Counted from the stretch's first letter, positions 1-8,246 are shown. The stretch is DNA of 12,507 bases from an uncultured Lachnospiraceae bacterium (GCA_947177885.1 CAMWWF010000049.1:1-12507); one strand, 5' to 3'. Notes: a model not told the origin generated them from the letters alone. Numbers and translations are program-made.

Positions 1-2
1 AC

Positions 3-332
3 ATTTTCTTCGGCAGCTTTTTGGGATTTTATGCTCTGGTCCTGATGTACATAGGTTATCTGAACGGCAAATTCAGCAAGATATTTTATCCGGAGGACAT
101 CAAGCTTCCCATTGCCCTGATTATCATCAGTGACCTGTCCTACGGGATCCTGTGTTATAGTCTGATGTTCCTGCTGCGGGGCAGATTTCAGTTCAGTTAC
201 TATTTTACACGGGTGATCCTGCCGGAAGCAATTTATACGATCGTTATCACGATTTTCCTGTATCCTGCCATTTTATTTGTCAACGGGAAACTGGAAGCAT
301 TTGAAAAAAGGAGAGCGCAGAAGTTTGTTTGA
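3..332 (+). CDS. mreD: Rod shape-determining protein MreD, C-terminal part (5' end outside window)
   Basis: This is the C-terminal ~109 residues of a small, very hydrophobic membrane protein; the frame is open to the left edge, so the start is missing. At least three hydrophobic segments are visible: GFYALVLMYIGYL near the left edge, LPIALIIISDLSYGILCYSLM in the middle, and AIYTIVITIFLYPAILFV near the end. A basic cytoplasmic tail (EKRRAQKF) follows. MreD is an integral membrane partner of MreC and MreB in the elongasome, which guides lateral wall synthesis. The sequence alone would only say 'polytopic membrane protein'. The assignment rests on that plus the immediate downstream PBP2, minCDE and rodA, the usual order after mreBCD in Clostridia. 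Its stop codon overlaps the likely start of the PBP2 gene by 8 nt, so the two are probably co-translated. Confidence 0.85.
   Translation: MFFGSFLGFYALVLMYIGYLNGKFSKIFYPEDIKLPIALIIISDLSYGILCYSLMFLLRGRFQFSYYFTRVILPEAIYTIVITIFLYPAILFVNGKLEAFEKRRAQKFV
306..313 (+). promoter_or_regulatory. Ribosome binding site deciding the PBP2 start
   Basis: AAAAGGAG lies inside the last codons of mreD and 11 nt before TTG 325. It is the only good purine-rich site in the overlap, which is why TTG 325 is preferred over TTG 277 or 301. A TTG start with slightly long spacing suggests modest initiation, perhaps relying on ribosomes finishing mreD. Confidence 0.55.
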
Positions 333-3210
333 TGAATTCAAAGATAAGATAATCGGCATATTTACGAGCAGGCTGACCCTGTTGACGCTGCTTTTCTTTG
401 TCCTTGGCGGCATACTGGCATATCGCTGCTTTGATCTTCAGATCGTTCACGGGGAAGAATATCTGAACGATTTCATCCTGCAGATCGAGAAGACCAGGGA
501 CATTGCCAGCACCAGAGGAAATATTTATGACAGGAACGGTGTTCTTCTGGCCTATAATGAACTTGCCTATTCCGTTAAGATCGAGGATGTCTTTGAGTCC
601 AGCGGCTCCAAGAACAAAAATCTGAACGAGACCATATACCGTTTGATCCAGATGGTGGAAAAGAACGGTGACAGTGTGATCACGGATTTCAAGGTCTATA
701 TTGACGAGGACGGCGAATTTGCATATACCACAGAGGGGACAAGCCTTTTGCGGTTTTTGGCGGATGCCTACGGACGCCAGACCATCGGCGATCTGGAGGA
801 CGGGGAGAGAACGGCCACAGCGCGGGAGCTGATGGAATATCTGAGCAGTACGAGGCGTTTTGCCATTGGTGAGTACGAAGATCCGGACGATACCAAGAGC
901 CGGTTCCTGCCGGGAAAAGGTTATTCGCAGGAGGACTGGCTGAAGATGGTGACCATTCGCTATGCCATGAGCCTTACCTCCTACAGAAAATATATCGGAA
1001 CCACGGTAGCGACCAATGTCAATGAGAGGACCAGGGCGGTCATTCTCGAAAATTCCGATGTACTGCCCGGTGTCAGCATCGAGGAGGATACGATCCGCCA
1101 ATATGTGGACAGCAAATATTTTGCCCATGTGCTGGGATACACCGGCAAAATTTCTTCCGACGAACTGACGGCGCTAAATGAAGAGGCGGAAGCAGCGGGC
1201 GGCAGCCCTGATACATACAGTATCAATGATGTGGTCGGTAAGAGCGGAATAGAAGCCTATCTGGAGACCACTCTTCAGGGGCAGAAGGGCTATGAGAAGG
1301 TCGTGGTGGACAATATGGGCAAAGTGATCACTATCCAGGAGAGACAGGAACCCCAGGCCGGTCATGACGTATACATCACCCTTGATTCCGACTTGACAAA
1401 AGCTGTTTACAGTATTGTGGAACAGAAGCTTGCCGGGCTGGTGTCCAGCAAGATCATCAACGCGAAAGAATATATCGCCGCTCCGGGTTCCGGCAGTGCG
1501 GATATCAAGATACCGATTTATGATGTCTATTTTGCCATGTTCAATAACAGTATTATCGATATGAAGCACCTTGCTCTGGAGAATGCGGGTGAAGTGGAAC
1601 GTCAGGTATATGAAAAATATCTGACTTACAAGCAGAATGTTTATGATACACTGATCTACGAGCTGTCAGAAGGACTGACTCCTTACAACGGACTGACCAA
1701 GGAATATCAGGTATATCAGAGCAACATTGTCACTCTGCTGAACCGGAACGGTGTTATCATGAGCGAGGCGGTGGATCCCAATGACGCCACACAGATCGCG
1801 TGGACTACAGATGAGGTCATCAGTTTAAACGAGTATCTCAAATACTGCATCGCCCAGAACTGGATCGATGTCAGCAAATTGGAGCCGGACGCCAAATATT
1901 CGGATTCCGCGGAGATCTATGCAAAGCTGCTGGACTATATCATTTTATCCATAGACAGGAACACGGAATTTCAGAAGCGTTTTTACAAATATATGCTTCT
2001 CTCGGATGTGATCACGGGAAAGGATGTCTGTATGATCCTCTGTGAACAGAACCGGGTGGAGATACCGCTGGAAGACGAAGAGGCTTTGTACTCCGGAAAG
2101 ATGAATGCCTATACGTTCATGACAAACCGTATCAATAATCTGGATATCACTCCTGCACAGCTTGCGCTGGATCCCTGTAATGCCTCCGTGGTCATCACGG
2201 ACGTAAATACGGGAGATGTGCTGACCATGGTTTCCTATCCGGGCTATGACAATAACAAGATGGCAAATTCCATTGACGCGGAATATTATGCCCAGCTCAA
2301 TGCCGATAAATCAAGTCCTCAGCTCAATTATGCCACCCAGTATAAGGCAGCGCCCGGTTCCACGTTCAAAATGGTTGCCGCTGCGGCGGGTCTGATGGAG
2401 GGTGTCATTGATCTGTATGACAGGGTGAATTGTACGGGTACGTTCACGGAGATCGATCCTCCGCCGAGATGCTGGAGACGTTCCGGACATGGCAATGAGA
2501 CAGTGACTACAGCCATAAGGGATTCCTGTAACTATTACTTTTTTAATGTGGGTTATCAGCTGTCCATCCGCTCGGGAGTCTATAACGAGACGGAGGGATT
2601 AAATACACTGTACCGATATGCGGATCAGTTTGGCCTGACAGAAAAGTCCGGCGTTGAGATCACAGAGTATGAGCCTGACTTTTCCAATATCGATCCTGCC
2701 CGTTCGTCCATCGGACAGGGCGGAACCAGTTATACCACCGCGGGATTGGCACGGTATATTACCACTGTGGCAAACGGCGGAACCTGTTTTAACCTGACGC
2801 TTCTGGACAGGATCACAGACTCTGAAGGTGTCGTGATCCATGAGTTTGAACCGGATATCCGCAACACGGTGGAACTTCCTCAGGAATATTGGAATGCCAT
2901 CCATCTGGGAATGCGCCAGGTGGTGGAGAACAAATCCTATTTTGGCGATCTGGCAGTCAATGTGGCGGGCAAGACCGGTACGGCTGAGCAGACATCATCC
3001 AGACCCAACCATGCGTTGTTTGTGTGCTATGCACCCTATGAACAGCCGGAGATCGCCATTGCCACCAGAATTCCTTTTGGATATTCCTCAGACCATGCGG
3101 CCCAGGTTACAAGGGATATTATCAAGTATTATTACGGCCTGGCGGAAGAGGACGATCTGATCACAGGTACGGCAGACGCTCCTGACGGCGGAATATCCAA
3201 TGAAATGTAG
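325..3210 (+). CDS. mrdA: Penicillin-binding protein 2 (class B transpeptidase of the elongasome)
   Basis: Membrane-anchored DD-transpeptidase that cross-links peptidoglycan for cell elongation, normally paired with RodA (encoded downstream). I chose TTG at 325 (961 residues) because AAAAGGAG at 306-313 precedes it; TTG at 301 or 277 in the same frame would add 8 or 16 residues. One N-terminal membrane helix (about residues 10-32) is followed by the dimerisation/pedestal domain with DRNG at 69-72. The transpeptidase domain carries all three active-site motifs: STFK with Ser679 and Lys682, SCN at 734-736, and KTG at 883-885. The protein is much longer than the 600-720 residues usual for PBP2. 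The excess lies mainly at about residues 374-617, between VYITLD (349-354) and the strand VVITDVNTG that opens the catalytic core. Cys703, Asp711, Cys716 and His722 lie between the first two motifs and could bind metal. Function is secure; the exact start is less so. Confidence 0.96.
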   Translation: MFDEFKDKIIGIFTSRLTLLTLLFFVLGGILAYRCFDLQIVHGEEYLNDFILQIEKTRDIASTRGNIYDRNGVLLAYNELAYSVKIEDVFESSGSKNKNLNETIYRLIQMVEKNGDSVITDFKVYIDEDGEFAYTTEGTSLLRFLADAYGRQTIGDLEDGERTATARELMEYLSSTRRFAIGEYEDPDDTKSRFLPGKGYSQEDWLKMVTIRYAMSLTSYRKYIGTTVATNVNERTRAVILENSDVLPGVSIEEDTIRQYVDSKYFAHVLGYTGKISSDELTALNEEAEAAGGSPDTYSINDVVGKSGIEAYLETTLQGQKGYEKVVVDNMGKVITIQERQEPQAGHDVYITLDSDLTKAVYSIVEQKLAGLVSSKIINAKEYIAAPGSGSADIKIPIYDVYFAMFNNSIIDMKHLALENAGEVERQVYEKYLTYKQNVYDTLIYELSEGLTPYNGLTKEYQVYQSNIVTLLNRNGVIMSEAVDPNDATQIAWTTDEVISLNEYLKYCIAQNWIDVSKLEPDAKYSDSAEIYAKLLDYIILSIDRNTEFQKRFYKYMLLSDVITGKDVCMILCEQNRVEIPLEDEEALYSGKMNAYTFMTNRINNLDITPAQLALDPCNASVVITDVNTGDVLTMVSYPGYDNNKMANSIDAEYYAQLNADKSSPQLNYATQYKAAPGSTFKMVAAAAGLMEGVIDLYDRVNCTGTFTEIDPPPRCWRRSGHGNETVTTAIRDSCNYYFFNVGYQLSIRSGVYNETEGLNTLYRYADQFGLTEKSGVEITEYEPDFSNIDPARSSIGQGGTSYTTAGLARYITTVANGGTCFNLTLLDRITDSEGVVIHEFEPDIRNTVELPQEYWNAIHLGMRQVVENKSYFGDLAVNVAGKTGTAEQTSSRPNHALFVCYAPYEQPEIAIATRIPFGYSSDHAAQVTRDIIKYYYGLAEEDDLITGTADAPDGGISNEM

Positions 3211-3278
3211 TTTGTTTACTGTAAAAGTTCCTATGGAAAGCATGTGAGTTTAGTTATTAAAGGGGCTGGGTATACCAT

Positions 3279-3950
3279 ATGAAAGACGCAGTATTGATCA
3301 AAAGTTTTCCCAAGGGGATTTTACTTCATCTGAGTGCGGAAGCCTCCTTCGAAGATATTCTGGAGGAGCTTGCAGGCAAGTTTTCCGGAGCCAAAGGGTT
3401 CTTCGGCACGGCCTGCATGGCTCTTTCCATTGAGGGAAGAGAAGTCAGCATCGGAGAGGAGAAAGCAATTTTAGACACGATCCACCAGAACAGCAACCTG
3501 AGTATAGCCTGCATTGTGGGCAGGGATGAAGCCGTCAACAAGAATTTTATCAAGGCATTGGCGCATATGGAGAAAAAGCTGAGTGGCGGAGAGGATGGTC
3601 AGTTCTTTAAAGGCACCCTGAAGAACAATGAAGTGATCGAGACAGAGAACAGTATCATTGTTCTGGGAGATGTTTACCCCGGAAGCGCTATCATCAGCGC
3701 AAAAAACATCATTATTCTGGGCGGACTTTACGGTGAGGCCTATGCGGGCGGAAACGGTATGGAGGGAGCCTTTGTAGCAGCGCTTGAAATGGAGCCGGAA
3801 AGAATTAAGATCGGCGATTTCAAATATAAAACAGGTACAAAACAATCAAAATGGAGCATACGCCCAAAAGTACAGCCGAAGATCGCATATGTGAAGAACG
3901 ACAGGATAATATTTGACCCATTTACGAAAGATTTGCTGAGTTCCTTTTAG
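3279..3950 (+). CDS. minC: Septum site-determining protein MinC
   Basis: Inhibitor of FtsZ polymerisation that MinD recruits to the membrane to block division near the poles. At 223 residues it has the normal family length. The N-terminal ~100 residues form the FtsZ-inhibiting domain and are poorly conserved, as usual. The C-terminal domain is the beta-helix that dimerises and binds MinD; it is marked by the GDVYPG turn at 130-135 followed by repeated strands (AIISAKNIIILG, then LYGEAYAG), closely matching the family signature GDVNPGA...GLRGxAHAG. ATG 3279 is preceded by AAAGGGG at about 3259-3265, with a long spacing of about 13 nt. The 68 nt after the PBP2 gene show no convincing terminator or promoter, so it is probably transcribed with the genes upstream. 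minD starts 76 nt downstream. Confidence 0.94.
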   Translation: MKDAVLIKSFPKGILLHLSAEASFEDILEELAGKFSGAKGFFGTACMALSIEGREVSIGEEKAILDTIHQNSNLSIACIVGRDEAVNKNFIKALAHMEKKLSGGEDGQFFKGTLKNNEVIETENSIIVLGDVYPGSAIISAKNIIILGGLYGEAYAGGNGMEGAFVAALEMEPERIKIGDFKYKTGTKQSKWSIRPKVQPKIAYVKNDRIIFDPFTKDLLSSF

Positions 3951-4026
3951 GATGCACTTTCGGAAGATTCCGGAAATGCCTGAAAGGATTCGGAGGACGA
4001 CATCTTTAGAATGGAGGATTTGAAAA

Positions 4027-4821
4027 ATGGAAAGTCAAGTCATTGTCGTCACTTCAGGAAAAGGCGGTGTGGGAAAGACTACCACATCAGCAAACGTCGG
4101 AACAGGTCTTGCGAAGTTAGGGAAAAAAGTATGTCTGATCGATACGGATATCGGTCTGCGCAATCTGGATGTGGTGATGGGGCTGGAAAACCGCATTGTC
4201 TACAATCTGGTGGATGTGGTGGAAGGAAACTGCCGCGTCAAGCAGGCTTTGATCCGTGATAAGCGGCATCCCGGTCTGTATCTCATGCCCTCGGCTCAGA
4301 CCAGGGATAAATCGGCTGTGTCCCCGGGCCAGATGGTAAAGGTCATCGAACACTTAAAAGAACAATTTGATTACATCATTCTGGACTGCCCGGCAGGAAT
4401 CGAACAGGGCTTTCAGAATGCCATCGCCGGCGCCGACAGGGCACTGGTAGTTACCACCCCGGAGGTTTCTGCGATCCGTGACGCGGACCGCATTATCGGA
4501 CTTTTGGAGGCAAATGGATTTAAACAGATGGATCTGGTCCTCAACCGTCTCAGAATGGATATGGTGAGGAGAGGGGATATGATGTCGGCTCAGGATGTGG
4601 TGGATATTCTCGCCATTCCGCTGATCGGTATTATCCCCGATGACGAAAATGTGGTCATTTCCACCAATCAGGGAGAGCCTCTGGTGGGCAACGACTGCCC
4701 GGCGGGACAGGCTTATGCCAATGTGGTGATGCGGGTGGAAGGGAAGGAAGTGCCTTTTATGAATTTTGAGAAGAGCATTTCCTTCTGGACAAGGGTAACG
4801 GGTATTTTCCATAAGGCATAA
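4027..4821 (+). CDS. minD: Septum site-determining protein MinD (ParA-type ATPase)
   Basis: Membrane-cycling ATPase that binds MinC and MinE and positions the division inhibitor. The 264 residues contain the deviant Walker A motif KGGVGKT at 12-18 (signature Lys12, phosphate-binding Lys17), the switch I region DTDIGLRNLD at 39-48, and the switch II/Walker B strand YIILDCPAGIE with Asp120. The last ~16 residues (about 248-263, SISFWTRVTGIFHK) form the amphipathic membrane-targeting helix that separates MinD from soluble ParA proteins. ATG 4027 follows GGAGGA at 4013-4018 with 8-nt spacing. minE begins 13 nt after the stop, so the two are co-transcribed and made together. All key residues are intact and the length is standard. 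Confidence 0.97.
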   Translation: MESQVIVVTSGKGGVGKTTTSANVGTGLAKLGKKVCLIDTDIGLRNLDVVMGLENRIVYNLVDVVEGNCRVKQALIRDKRHPGLYLMPSAQTRDKSAVSPGQMVKVIEHLKEQFDYIILDCPAGIEQGFQNAIAGADRALVVTTPEVSAIRDADRIIGLLEANGFKQMDLVLNRLRMDMVRRGDMMSAQDVVDILAIPLIGIIPDDENVVISTNQGEPLVGNDCPAGQAYANVVMRVEGKEVPFMNFEKSISFWTRVTGIFHKA

Positions 4822-4834
4822 GGAGGGGCGTGAA

Positions 4835-5128
4835 ATGAGACATTTCTTTCGCAGAAAAAGCTCCTGTCAGATTGCCAAAGACAGATTAAAGATCCTGTTG
4901 ATCTCGGACAGGGTCAACTGCTCGCCGGAAATGATGGAGCTTATCAAGACGGATATCGCAAAAGTGATATCGAAATATATGAAAATAGACGCAGAAAACA
5001 TAGAAATCCAGATCAGTACAGTGGGAAACAGGACCGATAAGGGTGCAAGCAATAAACATCCGATGTTGTATGCCAACGTCCCCATTCTGGATACAACGGC
5101 GCAGGAACATGCGTTGAACGTAAAATAG
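4835..5128 (+). CDS. minE: Cell division topological specificity factor MinE
   Basis: Stimulates the MinD ATPase and drives MinCD off the membrane, which produces the dynamic Min pattern. At 97 residues it is family-typical. A basic and aromatic N-terminus (MRHFFRRK) fits the membrane-contacting segment. Residues 13-26 (IAKDRLKILLISDR) match the conserved MinD-contact helix/strand, usually xAKxRLQxLL. The C-terminal ~60 residues form the topological-specificity dimer domain, recognisable from KTDIAKVISKYMKID and the IEIQIS strand. A strong Shine-Dalgarno, AAGGAGGGG at about 4820-4828, lies just after the minD stop. A MinE partner points to an oscillating or MinE-driven system rather than the DivIVA-anchored MinCD of Bacillus subtilis. 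Confidence 0.95.
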   Translation: MRHFFRRKSSCQIAKDRLKILLISDRVNCSPEMMELIKTDIAKVISKYMKIDAENIEIQISTVGNRTDKGASNKHPMLYANVPILDTTAQEHALNVK

Positions 5129-5177
5129 TTTTTCGCTGTCAGGAATTCGCAGATTTGCGGAAAGACATGGTATTGGT

Positions 5178-6293
5178 ATGTTTAAAAACTACAGGATAAG
5201 AGACTATGATTTTAAATTGGTGCTGATGATATTTGCTCTTGCGGCAATTGGTGTTATGGCCATCGGAAGCGCCGAAGAATCACTTCAAAAGAGACAATTG
5301 GCAGGAGTGGCGGCTGGAGCCGTGGCAATGATAATAATATCTTTTTTCAACTACTCCATGATATTAAAATTGTATTGGCTGATGTATATCGGTAATATCG
5401 GATTGCTGGCGATGGTCATGTTTTCTCCTGCCGGTGATGACGCCGGCGGGGCGCAGCGTTGGCTGGAGATCGGAGGATTGAGATTTCAACCTTCAGAAAC
5501 TGCTAAAATTTTGTTGATTTTATTCTTTGCACAGTTTATTATGAAATATAGGAAGAAGATCAATACGGTCAGAATCATTGCGATTTCCGTCGTATTAGCC
5601 GCAATTCCGTGGGTAATGATCTACAGGCAGCCAGATTTGTCCACCAGTATTGTAGTTATTGTTGTATTCTGTTTTGTAATGTTTGCAGGGGGCATAAGCT
5701 GGAAGCTGGTGGTCGGCGCTTTTGCTGTTGCCATTCCCGCTGTGGCCATTCTCATATCGCTGGCGTTGCAGCCGGACAACGAGATCTTAACAACCTATCA
5801 GAGAGGGCGTATCCTGTCTTTTGTCAATCCGCAGGAATATGCCACTACTCTGGCATACCAGCAGTTGAATTCCGTGACAGCCATTGCATCAGGGCAGTTT
5901 GAGGGCAAGGGTTATAAGAATAACGAGATCACTTCTGTAAAAAACGGCAATTTCATCTCTGAAGCACAGACGGACTTTATTTTCGCGGTGATAGGAGAGG
6001 AATTCGGCTTTAAGGGATGTATTGCCGTCATTGTACTCCTCATGGGGATCTCTCTGGAATGCATCTCTGTTGCCAGAAAGGCGAAGGACACGGCAGGGAC
6101 GGTGATTGCGGCAGGAATGGGTGGGATGGTGGCTTTTCAGGGTTTTGTAAATATCGGTGTTGCAACCTTTATCCTGCCTAACACAGGATTACCGCTTCCT
6201 TTTGTAAGCTATGGACTGACTTCCGTGATGAGTCTTTTCATGGGGATGGGCTTTGTGCTGAATGTAAGACTTCAGGCAAGGAGAGCAAAATAG
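5178..6293 (+). CDS. rodA: RodA/FtsW-type SEDS peptidoglycan glycosyltransferase (RodA by context)
   Basis: Polytopic membrane glycosyltransferase that polymerises lipid II into glycan strands; RodA works with PBP2 in elongation. The 371 residues show about ten hydrophobic segments and the SEDS signatures in order: [16 protein letters not shown] after the third helix, RQPDLSTS, the extracellular loop with [30 protein letters not shown] with the conserved Asp266 thought to be catalytic, and [14 protein letters not shown] near the end (Pro334-Asn335-Thr336-Gly337). RodA rather than FtsW is inferred from the short cytoplasmic termini and the mreD-PBP2-min neighbourhood; sequence motifs alone do not separate them here. 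ATG 5178 has only a weak Shine-Dalgarno (GGAAAG, about 5159-5164), and no better in-frame start lies upstream. minE ends 49 nt before it. mgsA follows after 19 nt. Confidence 0.93.
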   Translation: MFKNYRIRDYDFKLVLMIFALAAIGVMAIGSAEESLQKRQLAGVAAGAVAMIIISFFNYSMILKLYWLMYIGNIGLLAMVMFSPAGDDAGGAQRWLEIGGLRFQPSETAKILLILFFAQFIMKYRKKINTVRIIAISVVLAAIPWVMIYRQPDLSTSIVVIVVFCFVMFAGGISWKLVVGAFAVAIPAVAILISLALQPDNEILTTYQRGRILSFVNPQEYATTLAYQQLNSVTAIASGQFEGKGYKNNEITSVKNGNFISEAQTDFIFAVIGEEFGFKGCIAVIVLLMGISLECISVARKAKDTAGTVIAAGMGGMVAFQGFVNIGVATFILPNTGLPLPFVSYGLTSVMSLFMGMGFVLNVRLQARRAK

Positions 6294-6312
6294 AAATAAA
6301 TGGGGTGAAACT

Positions 6313-6711
6313 ATGATGAATATCGCTTTGATCGCACATGATGCCAAGAAAAAACTGATGCAGAATTTCTGTATTGCTTACAGGGGAATTCTGAGCAAAA
6401 ACGATCTGTATGCTACCGGTACCACGGGGCGCCTGATAGAAGAAGTCACAAACCTGAATATTCATAAATACCTTGCGGGACATCTGGGAGGCGAACAGCA
6501 GATCGGTGCACAGATCGAGCACAATCAGATCGATCTGGTCATTTTCCTGAGGGATCCCCTGACACCCAAGCCTCATGAACCGGATGTGAACAATGTTATC
6601 AAATTGTGCGATATGTATAATATACCGCTGGCTACAAATCTTGCCAGCGCGGAACTGTTGATAAAGTCCCTTGACAGAGGAGATTTAGAGTGGCGTGAAA
6701 TGTACAGATAG
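6313..6711 (+). CDS. mgsA: Methylglyoxal synthase, with Glu at the usual catalytic Asp position
   Basis: Cytoplasmic lyase converting dihydroxyacetone phosphate to methylglyoxal and phosphate, a bypass of lower glycolysis. The 132 residues match the family closely: IALIAHD at 4-10, ATGTTG phosphate loop at 34-39, [10 protein letters not shown] at about 74-83, PHEPDV at 87-92 (His88 and Asp91 correspond to Escherichia coli His98 and Asp101), and [12 protein letters not shown]. The odd point is residue 61: the family motif GGDQQ, whose Asp is catalytic Asp71 in E. coli, reads GGEQQ here (codon GAA at 6493-6495). ATG 6316 gives a start aligned with MKIALIAHD of Bacillus and has better spacing from GGGGTG at 6302-6307, so the first Met may not be used. 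The 3' end overlaps the carboxypeptidase gene by 17 nt. Confidence 0.93.
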   Translation: MMNIALIAHDAKKKLMQNFCIAYRGILSKNDLYATGTTGRLIEEVTNLNIHKYLAGHLGGEQQIGAQIEHNQIDLVIFLRDPLTPKPHEPDVNNVIKLCDMYNIPLATNLASAELLIKSLDRGDLEWREMYR

Positions 6712-7684
6712 AAAAAATACCGGAACGATCCTGTGTCTGATGTGTGTCTGTGTGCTTTTGCTGACGGGATGCGGCAATCTGTCCTATGAGCTGGCATATG
6801 ACGCGGATTCCCGGATCAGCAGTTTCAATGTGATATCCGCACAGAACAGAAATGTGGCGGAACCTTTCGCTTCCAATCTGTGTGTGGTGACGGAGGATGT
6901 GACGGATGACGAAAGCGTGGATATGTCACAGGCCAGTGCGGCAATCCTGTTCCGTCTGAATGATCAGAAGATCCTGTATTCCAAAAGCGCCCATGAAATT
7001 CTGTATCCGGCCAGCCTGACGAAGGTGATGACGGCTCTTGTGGCATTGCAGAACGGCAGTCTGGACCAGGTGCTTACCGCGACCCCGTCCGTCAATATTA
7101 CGGAAGCGGGAGCCCAGCTCTGCGGGCTGAAAAGCGGTGATTCCATGACGCTTGATCAGGCGCTTCGGATCCTGCTTGTCTATTCAGCCAACGATGCGGC
7201 CATGCTCATCGCGGAAAATATCGGCGGTACAGTGGAAAATTTTGTGGAAATGATGAATCAGGAGGCCAGACGGCTGGGTGCTACCAACACCCATTTCGCC
7301 AATCCCAACGGTCTGACGGATCCGGAGCATTACACTACGGCATATGATCTGTATCTGATCTTTAATGAAGCGGTCAAATATGAATCCTTTAACGAGATCA
7401 TACAGATGTCATCCTATCAGACCACCTATTATGACAAGGACGGTAAGGAAAAGACTTTTGATAAGACCACTACCAACCTGTTCATAAGAGGCGATTATCA
7501 GTCACCGGCAAATGTTAATGTCATCGGGGGTAAGACAGGTACTACAAAAGCGGCAGGTCATTGTCTCATGCTGTTATCCAGGGATTCCGGAGGAGCGCCG
7601 TATATTTCCGTCATATTGGGATCGGATGAAACGGAGACTCTGTACAGGGAAATGACAGACCTGTTGGACGAGATTAATAAATAG
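6695..7684 (+). CDS. Lipoprotein D-alanyl-D-alanine carboxypeptidase (peptidase family S11)
   Basis: Trims the terminal D-Ala from peptidoglycan pentapeptides on the outer face of the membrane, limiting cross-linking. All three penicilloyl-serine motifs are present: SLTK with Ser107 and Lys110, SAN at 164-166, and KTG at 280-282 ([11 protein letters not shown]). The N-terminus is a lipoprotein signal peptide: a short basic stretch, a hydrophobic core and lipobox L-T-G-C with Cys26 as the lipidated residue. This differs from the usual PBP5-type DacA, which has a cleaved signal, an extra beta domain and a C-terminal amphipathic anchor; here the protein ends shortly after the catalytic domain (329 residues). 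GTG 6695 lies inside the mgsA reading frame, with AGAGGAGA at about 6676-6683 upstream. The next gene lies 78 nt away and has its own promoter-like site. Confidence 0.92.
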   Translation: MKCTDRKNTGTILCLMCVCVLLLTGCGNLSYELAYDADSRISSFNVISAQNRNVAEPFASNLCVVTEDVTDDESVDMSQASAAILFRLNDQKILYSKSAHEILYPASLTKVMTALVALQNGSLDQVLTATPSVNITEAGAQLCGLKSGDSMTLDQALRILLVYSANDAAMLIAENIGGTVENFVEMMNQEARRLGATNTHFANPNGLTDPEHYTTAYDLYLIFNEAVKYESFNEIIQMSSYQTTYYDKDGKEKTFDKTTTNLFIRGDYQSPANVNVIGGKTGTTKAAGHCLMLLSRDSGGAPYISVILGSDETETLYREMTDLLDEINK

Positions 7685-7687
7685 TAG

Positions 7688-7716
7688 TTGTTTTTTGCGT
7701 CATTATAAACTATAAT
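7688..7716 (+). promoter_or_regulatory. Putative sigma-A-type promoter for the P-loop protein gene
   Basis: A perfect TATAAT at 7711-7716 in an AT-rich spacer is preceded, 17 nt upstream, by TTGTTT at 7688-7693, a weak -35 match (TTG only). It lies in the 78-nt gap between the carboxypeptidase stop and the Shine-Dalgarno of the next gene. Predicted transcription would start near 7723. The -10 is convincing; the -35 is not. Confidence 0.5.
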
Positions 7717-7762
7717 AAAAATACGAGCAGTAATACTAAAATTACTATAGGAGGGTATTCCA

Positions 7763-8182
7763 ATGGTTCAGCTGATTGTAGGTAAAAAGGGTAAAGGTAA
7801 GACAAAGCAGTTATTAGATAAGGTAAACAGCGAGATCAAGGAGATTTCCGGTAATATCGTATATTTGGACAAGAGTACCAAACATATGTTCGAGCTAAAC
7901 AATAAGGTACGTCTTATTGATGTATCTCAGTGCGCCATTGATAACAGCAGTGAATTTGTAGGATTTGTATGCGGTATCCTTTCTCAGGATCATGATCTGC
8001 AGCAGATGTATTTTGACAGCTTTTTGAAGATTTCCCATCTGGAAGATCAGGACATCACCGCTACGGTAGAAAAGCTGGAAAAGCTCAGCAAGATTTTTGA
8101 TGTTACTTTCATTCTCAGCATTTCCAAGGATGAGGACGAACTTCCTGCAGCATTAAAGGATAAAGTTATTATTTCCCTGTAA
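7763..8182 (+). CDS. Small P-loop protein of unknown function
   Basis: I do not recognise a characterised family. The 139-residue protein starts with a strand and a good Walker A loop, VGKKGKGKTK (Gly7 to Thr14, pattern GxxxxGKT), followed by a helix and the strand NIVYLD ending at Asp36, which could serve as a Walker B-like element. The rest alternates predicted helices (a charged stretch around EKLEKLSKIFD) with a C-terminal strand FILSIS and ends in VIISL. It is too short for a full ATPase of a known type; no signal peptide or membrane segment is visible. The Shine-Dalgarno TAGGAGGG at 7748-7755 with 7-nt spacing is strong. A promoter-like site lies upstream and a terminator downstream, so it may be a single-gene unit. 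Similar short proteins are sometimes labelled 'twitching motility/PilT-like' in Clostridia on the basis of the P-loop; I see no support for that function. Confidence 0.85.
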   Translation: MVQLIVGKKGKGKTKQLLDKVNSEIKEISGNIVYLDKSTKHMFELNNKVRLIDVSQCAIDNSSEFVGFVCGILSQDHDLQQMYFDSFLKISHLEDQDITATVEKLEKLSKIFDVTFILSISKDEDELPAALKDKVIISL

Positions 8183-8246
8183 GCGGCAGCGAATGTCCGG
8201 TCTGGACAGTTTAAATATTCTATAGTTTTATAAGTGTTAGCGTTAT

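Noticed and set aside
277..324. TTG 277 (or 301) as start of the PBP2 gene
   Set aside because: It would deepen the overlap with mreD and has no Shine-Dalgarno; TTG 325 has AAAAGGAG at a usable distance.
280..1128. 282-residue frame on the - strand
   Set aside because: Fully antisense to the PBP2 gene, whose protein motifs are unambiguous; no ribosome binding site and no recognisable protein.
3951..4026. Inverted repeat around TTCGGAA/TTCCGGAA (about 3958-3977) between minC and minD as a terminator
   Set aside because: The stem is short and bulged and has no following T tract; minC and minD are expected to be co-transcribed.
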